From: Solea solea | Lineage: Eukaryota > Chordata > Actinopteri > Pleuronectiformes > Soleidae | Reading direction: 5' to 3' | NCBI RefSeq assembly: GCF_958295425.1 | Contig: NC_081148.1 | Coordinates: 8,527,466-8,591,465 of the forward strand | DNA: 64,000 bases | In this document: one piece after another, positions 52,061-62,500 of the stretch | How positions within the stretch are numbered: position 1 is the first letter of the stretch | How the letters are laid out: every line of letters starts with the position of its first letter | Translations under genes and position numbers: made by a program | Notes under the pieces: generated by a model | What the model was told of the DNA's origin: nothing | What the model saw: the letters and a program-made list of their open reading frames with translations, nothing else | The model's database searches: none

Positions 52061-52529
52061 AATTTAAATGACAAGTGACTAAACAGCACAATAACAACCA
52101 TTTACAGCCAAAAACAATGCAACACCAAAACAACCAAGAGTATGTTTGCTGGATTGCTACTTGTCTTGATTTTTTAAGCAAATGACAAGAACGACAAGGT
52201 TGTAGTAAAAGCTTCACATGCTTGAAGGCACATACATTGCTAATACTTTTTTTTCACTTAATAAGCCAATCAATACATTGAGCTTTAGGCCTCCATTCTT
52301 ATTCTCCAAGGGGGATTCCAGAGGGACCAAATCAACAGGGACACACATTCACACACACAATACAAGGGGGTACAAAATCCCCATCGGGAACAGTTTTTTT
52401 TACCCAATGTTCGTTAATAGAAAAAGTTCATCCAACAGAAAGAGGAGTTAAGGGTAGGGGGTGACGGTGGGAGGATGAGAGGTGGTGGGGGGTGAGGGGA
52501 GATCTTGACCCCTCAGCAGAAGGTTAACA

Positions 52530-52780
52530 AATTTGTGCTTAATGATTTGAGCAATGAATGCTGGGACAAAAGGTCTCCAGCCGAGAGCAAAGGGGTTACT
52601 CGCCACATCCATTCAAGCATCTTGCCCGACATTTTGGGAAAAGCTCTGAACGGAGAGGTCCAGGAAAAAAATCCATATGCTCTGCGCCATGATTAATTCT
52701 TCCACCGTGTGATAACTATTGTCCTGAAACTAAAAATTACAGTTTTCCGGGGTCACTGCAGGCTAATTCTGTGGACGAGG
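52530..52780. promoter_or_regulatory. candidate regulatory element in the last meis1 intron
   Basis: Unique sequence with TTAATGATTTGAGCAATGAATG, GATTAATTC and GGCTAATTC cores, sitting between a G-rich tract (52453-52499) and a GGAGG-rich run. It has no coding capacity in any phase compatible with meis1. Whether it is conserved is unknown. Confidence 0.25.
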
Positions 52781-52919
52781 GAAAGCAGGACGGAGGAAGA
52801 GGGGGGAAAGGGGGTAAGGGTCATCCGAGAGTCATTTTCCCTGCTATCAAAGGCTGGGCTCACTTCTGCTTCACTTGCTGGACTTCATCGCTGCTGACAG
52901 GTGTATTGTTTCGCAAGGG

Positions 52920-53270
52920 GATATAAGCTCTGTAATCATCATTGGGTGGAAAGCATAACGCTCTTCACTAAGCAGGACTAATTGGCTTTAGTTTTAACTA
53001 ATGTTGCAGTGTGACTGCTAGGCACACCTTCTGTATGAAGGATGAGCACTCCCCAGCAAAATAACCACTCATTTTAGCCCGCCGGTATCAAAAACTCAAC
53101 TCTGCTAATGAAAATTGCTTATAAAATATAATGAACCTGTGCTCTCTTAATCAAATAAGATAACTGTTCCAACCCCCCTCCTGTAATAACCTATTAATTT
53201 AATTGGTCATGAAAGAATATAACACATCACTTACATTTAATTGACCTAGAAAGGAAAGTAGCAATTTGAC
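52920..53270. promoter_or_regulatory. candidate regulatory element in the last meis1 intron
   Basis: About 350 nt of unique AT-rich sequence with clustered TAAT/ATTA cores (GACTAATTGGC, AACTAATG, CTAATGAAAATTG, TATTAATTTAATTGG, TTAATTGACC). The run is much denser in homeodomain-type cores than the flanking DNA. Composition alone could explain part of this. Confidence 0.25.
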
Positions 53271-53390
53271 GGAGACAAGCTAGCAGCTAGTGGTGACTAG
53301 CTGATGAAGCTGTAAAGAAACGATTAGTCGCAAGGAAAACTAGACATGTTTCTGTCACCATCGCTCTCCTGGCTTCTTTTTTCTTCCTTC

Positions 53391-53425
53391 CCTCCCTCCC
53401 TCCTCCTCCTCCTCCTCCTCCTCCC
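53391..53425. repeat. (TCC)n-rich tract
   Basis: CCCTCCCTCCCTCC followed by eight CTC/TCC units. Confidence 0.9.
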
Positions 53426-54082
53426 TTTTGTCATTTACTCTTTTCTCTCAAGCCATCTCTTCATCCGCCCCTCCCTCTTGATGTCTACCCCTCTTTTTTT
53501 CCACCGCTGTCTGCTCGTCTTCTCTGTGCTTTACCCGTCTCGCAGAGGATTCCTCTGGTGGCCCAATTACGAGATTCAGCAGTCAAATTGAGGCTGTTTA
53601 AAGCAAGGTCTGCTGGGAAGGCTAGCAGCTGCTGAAAGAGGCTGCTTGGACACAGCGAACCAGCCCTCATGTTTACACACTCGCACACATAAACACAGAC
53701 GCACACACGCCTCATTCTGAAAACACAGCCATGTCTCGCTGCATTTCAAAACCTGAAAGATGCCATTCGATGGGAGATTTCTTCTTCTTTTTTGTCTTTG
53801 TTTTGGTTGTGGAGATTTGTAATGGAAAAAAAATGGTGGTGTATTTTCATCGTGACATGCACACATACGCACGCACATTCTGTGGAGGGTTAATGGTCCC
53901 TATTTTTGTAAACCGAATAAGTCAAATCCATTGGTCACACCTCTGGTGATGGCATATTTAATTTGGATCTAGTCAATTAGGCCCAGCTAAGCTCCATACC
54001 CTGCTGGCTATGTCCTCCATTTTGCACTAGTTTGTGTCCCCTCCCTGTGCCAGGAGTAATCCTATTACCATACACGCACATG

Positions 54083-54109
54083 CACACACACACACACACA
54101 CACACACAC
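54083..54109. repeat. (CA)n microsatellite
   Basis: About 13 CA units. Confidence 0.95.
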
Positions 54110-54264
54110 CAGACGTATACAGTTAAAGACACACTCAATTGTACATGAGTACACACCCACACATGGACAAATGTATGTATTTCACATGAATGTTTCTGTG
54201 TGGTATATATGCACCGATATAGGTATACACACATGGTGTACAGACAAAGACATATGCTAGCTCG

Positions 54265-54270
<6 letters not shown>

Positions 54271-54300
<30 letters not shown>
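54271..54300. repeat. (CA)n microsatellite
   Basis: 15 CA units. Confidence 0.95.
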
Positions 54301-54303
<3 letters not shown>

Positions 54304-54420
54304 GAAAACAATGATATTTCACTACAACTGGTCCTGTAGCCACTTTATACACTCTGTGCACTGTGACAACACCAAGCCTGTATACATCCAGAATTATGTG
54401 GGAGTCTATTTGGCCCTGGG

Positions 54421-54616
54421 GCAAGAGAGAGAGAGAGAGGAAGGGAGGGGGGGTGAGAGAAAGAGAGGGACAAGCAGAGAATTAAAGAGAAACAGAAAAA
54501 AGGTGTTTGTGAAAGAGAGAGATGGTGAGAAAAACCACACAGAGGGGGTGAGAGAGTTAGCATTAGAAAGACAGAGAAAGAGAGAAAAAGAGAGAGAGTG
54601 AGAGAGAGAGAGAGGG
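54421..54616. repeat. GA-rich purine tract
   Basis: About 195 nt of almost pure purine on plus, with many GAGAGA units; a polypyrimidine tract in the meis1 sense strand. Confidence 0.9.
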
Positions 54617-54944
54617 GTGGTGGTGGGTGGACTCCTCTCGCTGGTTAGTGTGTGTATTAATGTGGCTCATGCATCAACAGAAACCTGGCAGATTTATGAC
54701 ACTTAAGGGGCACTCACTTCTCTCTCCCCTTCTCCTTGCACCAGCGACGACTGCTTACATTTTTGCCAATCAGTCTGTTGCCACGGCAACGTCCTACCTG
54801 CCCCCCCCCCTCCATCTCCCACCCCATCCTTGCCTTCTTCTCCTTCTCATCACTCCTCTACTCTCTTTTTTTTTTGCCCCGTTTCCCTTCTTTCTCCTCC
54901 CGTCTGTTTGGCACATACACAAACCAAGAATAGTTTTGTAGAGA

Positions 54945-54967
54945 TGTGTGTGTGTGTGTGTGTGTGT
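54945..54967. repeat. (TG)n microsatellite
   Basis: About 11 TG units. Confidence 0.95.
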
Positions 54968-55192
54968 CAAACACTTGACTCTCAATCATTTAGATTTTTG
55001 AGAAATTTGCGTGACACACTCCAAACCATATTTGTAACAGATGTTTTCATGTGTAAATTGTATATGAACGAGTACATGCACCGCGTGTTTGCCCCTGCCT
55101 TCTCTCGTTCTCATTTTTTGAAATCCTGAAATCCGTCCTGTCCTCCCTGATATGCAGGATGTTTAGTCCTGTAGTTACTGGATAAGTGAGAG

Positions 55193-55194
<2 letters not shown>

Positions 55195-55232
<38 letters not shown>

Positions 55233-55236
55233 ACAC
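55195..55236. repeat. (AC)n microsatellite
   Basis: About 20 AC units, one interrupted by T. Confidence 0.95.
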
Positions 55237-55605
55237 TACATACACTGTTACAAGGTTGTGATCAAAGGCTCTTATCACCAGACTGAGGGTGGGAGAGTTA
55301 AAGAGAGAGTAACCGAGAAAAATCAGTATGGGAGGAACAAAAGCCTGTTTGAACCAACGAATAAGATTCAACGCAGAGGATGAAGGTTAATTTAAACAAA
55401 TAAAAAAAATAATATCTATTGGAAGAGTTGGGAAATTGGAAATAAGCTCTTAAAAGCAGATCCACAAAAAGTAAATGTATTTGAATAATGTTCTGTAAAC
55501 ACTTGGAACGATCCAAATTCAAAGATTATGTGTACATGCTTCTGCTTAGCTGGAAAGTTAAATACATCTTTCATTGCAAGTCAGAATGTTTAGATTTCTA
55601 CTTAC

Positions 55606-55703
55606 ATCCTCTTTTGTGTTGCGACTGGTTGGACTGGGAGGAGGCTACATGTAGTGCCACTGACCTTCCATGCCCATGTTCATGCCCATGCCACCCATTG
55701 GTC
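55606..55703 (-). CDS. meis1: meis1 short-form C-terminal exon with stop codon (Meis1a type)
   Basis: On the minus strand the exon completes Gly and reads PMGGMGMNMGMEGQWHYM followed by TAG (55645-55647). This is the diagnostic short Meis1 C-terminus. Coding sequence is 55645-55703; the remaining 39 nt (55606-55644) are 3' UTR. The acceptor is GTCTCTCAG|GACC. The exon ends at GGAT|GTAAG, a good donor, so the transcript should splice on to a further exon. With the stop only 39 nt upstream of that junction, the message should escape nonsense-mediated decay under the usual 50-55 nt rule. Exon length is 98 nt, not a multiple of three, so skipping it changes the reading frame of what follows. In mammals, alternative use of the equivalent exon separates the short and long Meis1 isoforms. 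Confidence 0.95.
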
Positions 55704-56515
55704 CTGAGAGACACACAGTGTAAAGTGAACTTAAATGCAAAATCATAGTGAAACAGTTTAGTATGTATAGAATCTGGCTATGTTTATTTATAGGAAGAAA
55801 AGAAAATGCTCATGTTATAACTGGAGAGAATAAAGCGGAGGAGCAAAGTGGCAACAATCTAGGTGTGGAGGGTGAGGTTGTGTGGTGGACTGGAGGGTTA
55901 AGCAGCCTGGCAGTTTATCCAAACCTGCTGACTCCGAGTGGAGGTTGAGATAGGGTTAGAGACTTGGGAGAATCCCAGAAAACAGGGGATAGAGAAGGAG
56001 GAGAGGAGCTTAAGGACAAACTCTGGGATTAGACCTGATGGCGTGAGAGAGGGACTGAGTGCGAGGGAGTGAGGAGAGAGGAGGTGGTTGTGTAATGTGA
56101 TTGACCACACCTGTTCTGTTGTTGTGTTTCAAGGGAGGGGGGAGGTGTGTATGTATGCGTGTACATTACGTGTGTACTGTGCGATGAGTGTCTTTATCAC
56201 TATGTTGAGGGTGCACGGCCCCAGCTTACACTTTAAACACAAGGTTACTGTACAGCTTCCGCTGAGTACACGTCTGTTCTCTGGCAGACACTCTATATGA
56301 ATCACCTTGACGTCTATAGATGTCTGTAGACGATGAGGAACGAATAAAATAGGAGAGAATAGTGACTCCACGTGAGGAAGGCCTCAGCGGTGAGATTCAA
56401 TAAATGGGGAAAAGGGAGGAAAAACATGCATGAAATTGACTAATGACAGCAAGGAAAGAAAAATGGGAAGTGCGAGGTTGGAAAGAGAGGGACAGACATG
56501 CAGAGAAAGCCTTAC
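55704..56515 (-). other. meis1: meis1 intron between the PDGQPMGG exon and the short-form C-terminal exon
   Basis: Donor ACCTG|GTAAGG and acceptor GTCTCTCAG|GACC, length 812 nt. It is purine-rich on the plus strand around 55950-56090 (GGAG/GAGA runs). No extra coding exon is visible in it. Confidence 0.9.
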
Positions 56516-56605
56516 CAGGTGGTCTGATTCCCATGTGCTGTTGGCCGTCCATGACGAAGCCCCCCATCGGCTGGCCATCTGGATTGTAGGGAGCTCCTTG
56601 ACTTA
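56516..56605 (-). CDS. meis1: meis1 exon encoding the conserved region after the homeodomain
   Basis: This 90-nt exon reads (V)SQGAPYN then [19 protein letters not shown] then RPP(G). It matches the segment following the homeodomain in Meis1. Meis2 instead has a YSPEGQPMGSFVLDGQQ version, so the N-P-D-G and G-G-F-V-M-D residues point to meis1. The acceptor has a strong pyrimidine tract and CCACAG|TAAGTC; the donor is ACCTG|GTAAGG. Phases agree: the lone G from the preceding exon plus TA makes Val, and the final G passes on to the next exon. This part of Meis proteins belongs to the C-terminal activation region. The introns on either side are about 1.74 kb (56606-58346) and 0.81 kb (55704-56515). 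Confidence 0.96.
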
Positions 56606-58346
56606 CTGTGGATGGAGGAGGAGACAGAGGGAGGGAGGGATAGAGGGATTCGAGGGAGGGGATGGAGTGGTCAATTAGTGCTTTTAATTAAGGCTCAGTG
56701 GCCGAAGCGGGATCATCTGTTGGCCGGTGCACGCACAAGGAGCCACCGTTGTTTTCCAACGTCACTGTGCCCCATGTTTCAGCAACCGGCTTTTCACTGT
56801 AAGCCCCTGGTCGACTTTAAATGCATCTAAATGCTCTAACAAAGATTGGACTGAACAGGTTAAACCAAACCAAGTACTTTTTTACAAAACTTTACTTCTA
56901 AAATGCAATTTGAACGAAGAGGTAACAATGTTTTTTTTTTACTAAGAACGATCAATATATCATGTCAACAGGACTTAAATTATAATACAGATTTTTTTAT
57001 CTTGACGTTTTGCTTCTAATGTAAAAATCATCTTGCTCCACAGACGCTAACAGAACTGAAGATATTGTACAGTTTTTCTGTTTGATATTTACACTTAGTT
57101 GAATGTATAAACCCTCTCTGAGACTCTTTTATGTGTTGTGCATAATTTTATCTTGTATCAGAATTTCAAATTAAGTTCTGACTGGCTTACCAATGAGATC
57201 TGTTTCAAAGATGGAGCATCTAAGATTGGAGTTTTTCTTCCCAAGTGAAGAAAGAGCATTTAGTGAGTAGAACTATTATGTTCTATTATGTTTTTTTTTT
57301 AGTTTATACATACATACACAATCAAACAAAATGTGTGTCATGCAGAGTTACTGACGAGTTTCAAATGTGTCCCCCTTTAATTTCCTTTCAAAATACTACT
57401 CTTCTACTATTTACATGTGATTATACACATGAGCAAAAGAGCAAGTCAAAGCAAATGGTCTAATCTGTTTCCTTTTGTGACAACAATATGTCATTCTTGC
57501 TGAATGACCTGCAAATCTACTCCTTCTTAAATGCTTTATTTAATAAATACTGCTTAGGATTGAGCAGCAACTATAAGTGAAACCTGATAGGGTTCCTATT
57601 TTCGCTTGCCTCCATTGTCCTGCCCTCATAGAAATCCACTTACCTTCGATTTAGGCTGTTTGGGGGTCAGTCAAGCAAAAGCAAGAACTCAGCCCCACTG
57701 AATGCCTTTGAACTTTACTGCGCCCCTAATGCCACCCTGACCTCTGACCCCTATTACAGGTAATAAAGTTTACGGCAGTCCAAACCAAGCCATGCACCGG
57801 GGGGACAGCTCACTCACTCACTCACTCCCTGAAACAGCCACAAATAGGGTTGAGGTGGAGAGTTTAAAGAGTGTTGGGGGGGGGGGGTAAAAACAGGTCT
57901 GGAGCCAAAAAGCCAAACAACGGTCACCCAAAAAAAGAAACAAGTGTAGTTCTCTTTATGTTTTGGTTTGAGCCAGGGTTGAGTGTTTTTTTTTTTTGTT
58001 TGTTTCTTTGGTGGGAGGGGTTAAGAGCAAACTTCACTTCAGGTTTGTTTATGGACGACGACAAGTAAACCCATTTCTCGTTAACTTATTTGTGAAATTA
58101 TTATATTCGATAATTAATAGAGCTTCTCACCCCCAAATGGCACATCAAAGTTGATTAATTGTTTCTGTTAATGTTATAACATTAATGCTGTAATGAAGGG
58201 GGCAGCCCCTGGAGGTTTGGAACATTCCAGGGTTGGGGGGGGGGGGGTATCTGTCCTGTATTTACCAGCTGAGAGGCCTCCAGGTGCATGGAGTGTGGAC
58301 GGCTTTCGCCTGCGCGACTTGAATACAGTTATTATAGGAGACTTGC
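56606..58346 (-). other. meis1: meis1 GC-AG intron after the homeodomain
   Basis: A 1741-nt intron with donor CAG|GCAAGT and acceptor CCACAG|TAAG. It contains G runs at 57876-57888 and 58236-58248, a unique block at 57595-57800 with an isolated perfect GTAAGTGG donor-like site (minus strand, 57636-57643), and a TTTTAATTAA core near 56685. No coding exon is supported. Confidence 0.9.
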
Positions 58347-58405
58347 CTGCACGGTTTGACTGGTCGATCATGGGCTGGACTATTCTCCTCCTCGCGTTAA
58401 TGAAC
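58347..58405 (-). CDS. meis1: meis1 exon encoding homeodomain helix 3 (internal coding exon)
   Basis: Read on the minus strand, this 59-nt exon encodes FINARRRIVQPMIDQSNRA, completing a Trp codon begun in the previous exon and leaving one G for the next. It is the recognition helix and C-terminal edge of a MEIS-family TALE homeodomain. The WFINAR core carries Ile50 (the TALE hallmark), Asn51, which contacts the adenine of the core site, and Arg53/Arg55, which contact DNA. Meis1 is a nuclear transcription factor that binds TGACAG-type sites and pairs with PBX and HOX proteins. The acceptor is TTCTTCAG|GTTCAT. The donor is CAG|GCAAGT, a GC rather than GT donor, and it joins in frame to the exon at 56605. 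The upstream homeodomain exon is not in the window. MEIS2 and MEIS3 share helix 3; the downstream exons favour meis1. I cannot tell meis1a from meis1b. Confidence 0.96.
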
Positions 58406-58803
58406 CTGAAGAAAATGAAGAGAAACAGGAAGGGTATGGATGGGAACAGGGAGGGTGGGAAAGAGACAAAGATGGAGAAATTCAGTCAAAACCTGCTGAC
58501 TCAGACTTTGGAAATCCTGGCACACATCATGAAAACAAGCACATTGCAAAACCAGCCTCTTTCTCCCAGCAAACCATAACAGTAATATGGAGAAATGATT
58601 CACATATAAGCAACCCTGAGCTCTGCTAAAGCCCCTATAGATCCACAGCGAAAGTCACATCTTAATAACCTTAACAAATGAGGCAGTTGTCTTTGAAAAA
58701 GCAGAACTCCTCGACTTGTACAAACTTGCGCAGCCATAGTGTACACAAAGTCGCAATCGACCTAAACACTGAGGTCTTTGAGGGGCGCGGCTTAGTCGGG
58801 ATT

Positions 58804-58838
58804 TTCTCTCTCTCTCTCTCTCTCTCTCTCCCTCTCTC
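58804..58838. repeat. (CT)n microsatellite
   Basis: About 17 CT units with one CC interruption, 400 nt from the homeodomain exon. Confidence 0.95.
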
Positions 58839-59049
58839 TGCCTGTTTGAAACATGTCGATCCATTTTGCTTTGTTGGAGATGTTCCATCTCACAACGAGC
58901 TGAGATTGCTGACTGTTTAACACACTTGGCAGTGTGGGAAGTGTTGCTGACGGAAACATGTCACGTCGCCACTGGTGCACGGCATTGTTGTGGGTGATAG
59001 TCAGTTAAGACAGGTGACCATGTGTTACAGCAGGAGCTTTTTATAGTAG

Positions 59050-59076
59050 TGTGTGTGTGTGTGTGTGTGTGTGTGT
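59050..59076. repeat. (TG)n microsatellite
   Basis: About 13 TG units. Confidence 0.95.
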
Positions 59077-59242
59077 TCACAGGAGCAGTACATATAGCCT
59101 TGGACCAACCCCTTCACCCTGTGACCTCCAATAAAAGCACACGGTCAGGCCATTTATTGCACACACTCACACACACACTCACACACACATACAGAGTGAT
59201 TTACCTATATTTAAATCTGGTGCTTGCTCATTTTCAACTGCA

Positions 59243-59243
59243 T

Positions 59244-59289
<46 letters not shown>

Positions 59290-59300
59290 GCACACACACA
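59243..59300. repeat. (CA)n(TA)n(CA)n compound microsatellite
   Basis: CA units, then about nine TA units, then CA units; a further CA-rich stretch lies just upstream at 59159-59190. Confidence 0.95.
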
Positions 59301-61639
59301 CTCACACTTAATCTCTCTCCCTTCAGTTCACACACATTCACGCCCTGGCACACACTGGCCCAGCTAGTGCTCTGGCCTTGCTCAGGCTGACCTCTTGTGA
59401 AATGACCCTCTGACCTGTGATGACCCTAAGGAGAGAGGGCTTTTGGGGCTTCTGACTTGATTTATGTGTTCCTGCTGTTGCCCCACCGGACACTTCTATT
59501 TCATCTCTGAAAAGGGAGCATTAGCTGAACTTTAAGGGAACAATGGCCCTGCTACCCTTCTGAAGCTGCAAAAAGGAGCATTTAAGGGGTCAAGGGAAAA
59601 AAAAGGGAAGGATGAACAGAGACAAAAAGACTCTAGCTGGTGCATCTGTTTGACTTTTAATTGGAGAATTGAATCCTCTCGTTTTATACCACTTTAATAT
59701 TTGCTCTGTAACTGGTTTTATTGTGCTCCTCCTTTTTTCCGCTTGCTATCTATCCTGTATCAGCGTCTAAAAGCAAGGCTGCAGGGAGATAAAGACTGGT
59801 GGAAACATAGCAAAAGAAACTGTGATTGGCCACCTAATTGTTTCCCTATATTATTTGTATTGTTTTGTAACATATTGTAAGCTGTACTTTGTGGCGGGGT
59901 GTAAGTGGAACTCTCTGTGACATTAAATGAGGAAGAGGACCAAAAGCCAAAAAACGGAGATATTTGACATCGTTGCGTTGCCAATTTTGTTCTGTATTTT
60001 GTTATAATGTTAATAAAGTATGTTGAATTGGAATTTGAAGGGGGCAGAGGGAAGGGAGGAGGAATGCAAGAATGCACTGACATGGCAGAGCACCATCAAA
60101 TGAGGGAACGTCTGGAGTTTTATCACCAACACCCCCTCCCTTCCTCCCTCACTACCCTGTTTTGTTGGAGGAGATATGGAAGGAGGAGCAAGGGGGGAGA
60201 GAGAGAGAGAGAGTTGAGGAGGCCTCACAATTCTTCTCCTCTCTTCTCCTCTCCAAAAACCAAAAACGATGAGGTCAGCTTGAGGCCAACACTGCTATTG
60301 ACTTCTTCTCGTCACCTCCTTCCTCTTGTCCTTTAACTGCCGTCTGCTTGCCTCCGCTCTTCCTCTCTTGCACTTTTCTTTCCTTCCTTTTTGTTTCTGT
60401 TCTCCTCTTTCCTCTCTCAAAAACAACACTGATGCAACAAAGGAGGCTGATTAGGCAATAGGTGTGCACTTCTTAGAGAGCCAGGCTTACGTTCCTGGTA
60501 CAATTGCACTCAGGGAGGAATCTAACTCGAATTTACCCCCCAGAAATATGGCACCAGTCCTTATTTACTCTTAGGATTTTACAGACTATGAATCAGTAGA
60601 GTAATAATCCCACTAATCACTGCTGCTGCAGCTACTACACAAGTGCTACTGCTACTCCCAAAAGAAAAACTAAAGCAACTCTACCTCTCATACCTCCCTC
60701 CCTGTTCCCTTCTGTATCTGTTTCCTCCTCCTTATCATTCCTCTCCTGTATGGTGGAAACTGTCCACCTCCCAGCAATGAATCCACAGTCTAACCCAGCA
60801 AACCCCCTCCTTCTTGCAAAAACTCTCACTGGTTTCCTGTCCCCTTCGTCCCCATATCTGAGGCCAGATGCACCATGGGGGCTGGAACAAAGGATAAAAT
60901 GCCTCTCATAATAGCAACCAGGGGAACTGAGCGATGGAGAATGGGAGGGAAGTAGGAGTGAGAGGGAAAAGGGGGGAAAAAGGGAAGGGGCTCTGGTCTG
61001 CAAACCAGACACTCTTGCTGTGACCGTTAATAAGCTAACAGAGAGAAAGACTGAGAGAGAGGGAGAGGTTGGGGTGAGGGAGAGGGTTAGAAAGAGCAGT
61101 GAGGCAAGAGGGAGGAAATATGAAAAGAGAGAAGACTCACAGAGATAAAGAGTGATGGAGAGACGGAAAGGAAAGAAAGAAAGAGAGAGAGCGCGGGAAC
61201 GCAGAGAGAGAGCGGAGCTCCTCTATTAGGGGAGTGAGGCTTCACCTTTGCACGACCCTTGGGTGCTATAGGGCCAGTGTTTATGGCCTGTTCATTCCCC
61301 TGCCTCCCATCACAACACAATGAGCTGCACTATTCAGCTCTGCTCAGTGCAACAATAGCTGCGCTATTTTGGCATGACACACCACTGGTGGTACACCCAA
61401 AGTTGGGCAAAAACATAGACAGACAAGAGGGAGGAAGGGAAATGACCCGAAATAAAATTCAGCCATCTATAGTTCAGTACATCTAACACACCATTTGAAC
61501 TCAACAGGCATACGTTTGACTCCCACTGTGGGCACAGTGGATCAAAAAAACATGGCGGCCATATGTCACGCCAGAAGTGATGGCTCTAAGAAATCATTTA
61601 AGTCTACTGGGTGAATCTTATTCTTTGTTGTTTTGCCTT

Positions 61640-61990
61640 CAATCTATTTCTCCTTCTGAGCTTTCTAATGTCTGGATTAATCCTCCTGCCCCTCTCCCTC
61701 CTTCTCTGGAAAGAGTGGAACTGATTGCGACGGCGTCTGCCAAGCCCTTGCTAATGTCCTATTCTCATTACACCCGAGACACACACACACACACACACAC
61801 ATACACCCGCAGACACTAAGCTGAGACAGTCGCACACAGGTGTACACGAAGCACACGTGAAATGCCCAATTAAAAGCAAGAAATTGTCTTTTTCATCAGC
61901 TGCCTTTGATGCGTGACCAATTAGGGGATAATTTAATAACGAGCACTGGAAAGATGCAGATTGGATATACAAAAGGTTACTCTGCGAGCT
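61640..61990. promoter_or_regulatory. candidate intronic regulatory element
   Basis: Two unique, non-repetitive stretches flank an AC microsatellite (61778-61802). They carry homeodomain-type cores: GGATTAATCC (about 61674-61683, palindromic, the bicoid/OTX-type GGATTA facing outward) and several CCAATTA/CAATTAG cores at 61866-61925. In vertebrates, MEIS1 introns near the homeodomain exons carry conserved enhancers. Conservation here is not tested. Confidence 0.3.
61778..61802. repeat. (AC)n microsatellite
   Basis: About 12 AC units. Confidence 0.95.
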
Positions 61991-62193
61991 CGCTGATTTA
62001 AATTCATGTGGAGTTCTCAATTTCTCATACTCACACGCACACACGCACATCTCCAGAGCCTACTACCAATATTATATTAGTAATATGAGACAAACTGAAA
62101 CGCACAGGCGCGCACATGCACATACACACATCCCCTGCACTCACTAGCAGTATTACATTAGTAATCGGAGAGAATGTGCACACGTGTAGAGGC

Positions 62194-62212
62194 CTACACA
62201 CACACACACACC
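62194..62212. repeat. (CA)n microsatellite
   Basis: About nine CA units. Confidence 0.9.
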
Positions 62213-62239
62213 TCACATTTATGTATTTGAGTTTAACAC

Positions 62240-62500
62240 ACATGCCGTAAAGACTCGGCGGTGGATATCAGTGTGTGCCGACAGAGCTTTACATGCATAT
62301 TCAAATGGGGGATCCGCTTAAAATAACTGTAACCGCACGCTCCTTCAGGCTGCCAATCAATGTGATTTAAAAGCACTAAAAAGAAAGTGAGCTCTGATGG
62401 GCAGAGTCATGTAACTTATCATCAGGTTGTCACTGTGCAGCTAGCATTGATTGTGTGCTGCTCAACCACAATTAGTGCCTAGCCCTCACTTGTACACAGA
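62240..62500. promoter_or_regulatory. candidate intronic regulatory element
   Basis: About 260 nt of unique sequence bounded by CA-rich DNA. It contains AATCAATGTGATTTAAA, CATGCATATTCAAAT, TCAGGTTGTCACTGTGCAG and ACCACAATTAG. The density of homeodomain-type A/T cores and the lack of simple repeats resemble vertebrate conserved noncoding elements. This is pattern judgement only. Confidence 0.3.

Larger units (their letters stand above)
50359..55605 (-). other. meis1: meis1 last intron (5.2 kb)
   Basis: This is the stretch between the donor after the stop codon (GAT|GTAAG at 55605) and the acceptor at 50359. It holds a truncated interspersed repeat (51923-52060), two unique blocks that may be regulatory (52530-52780 and 52920-53270), a TCC repeat near 53391-53425, and a microsatellite-rich half (54083-55236) with CA, GA and TG tracts. 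I looked here on the minus strand for the long Meis1b tail, including its MPGEYV start and MDIHAQ end, and did not find it. Several open frames occur over the CA and GA tracts, but they are artefacts of simple repeats. Confidence 0.6.

Noticed and set aside
57644..57655. 12-nt micro-exon between AAACAG and GTAAGT on minus
   Set aside because: Following the frame from the homeodomain exon it would introduce a stop at once; kept only as a weak donor observation.
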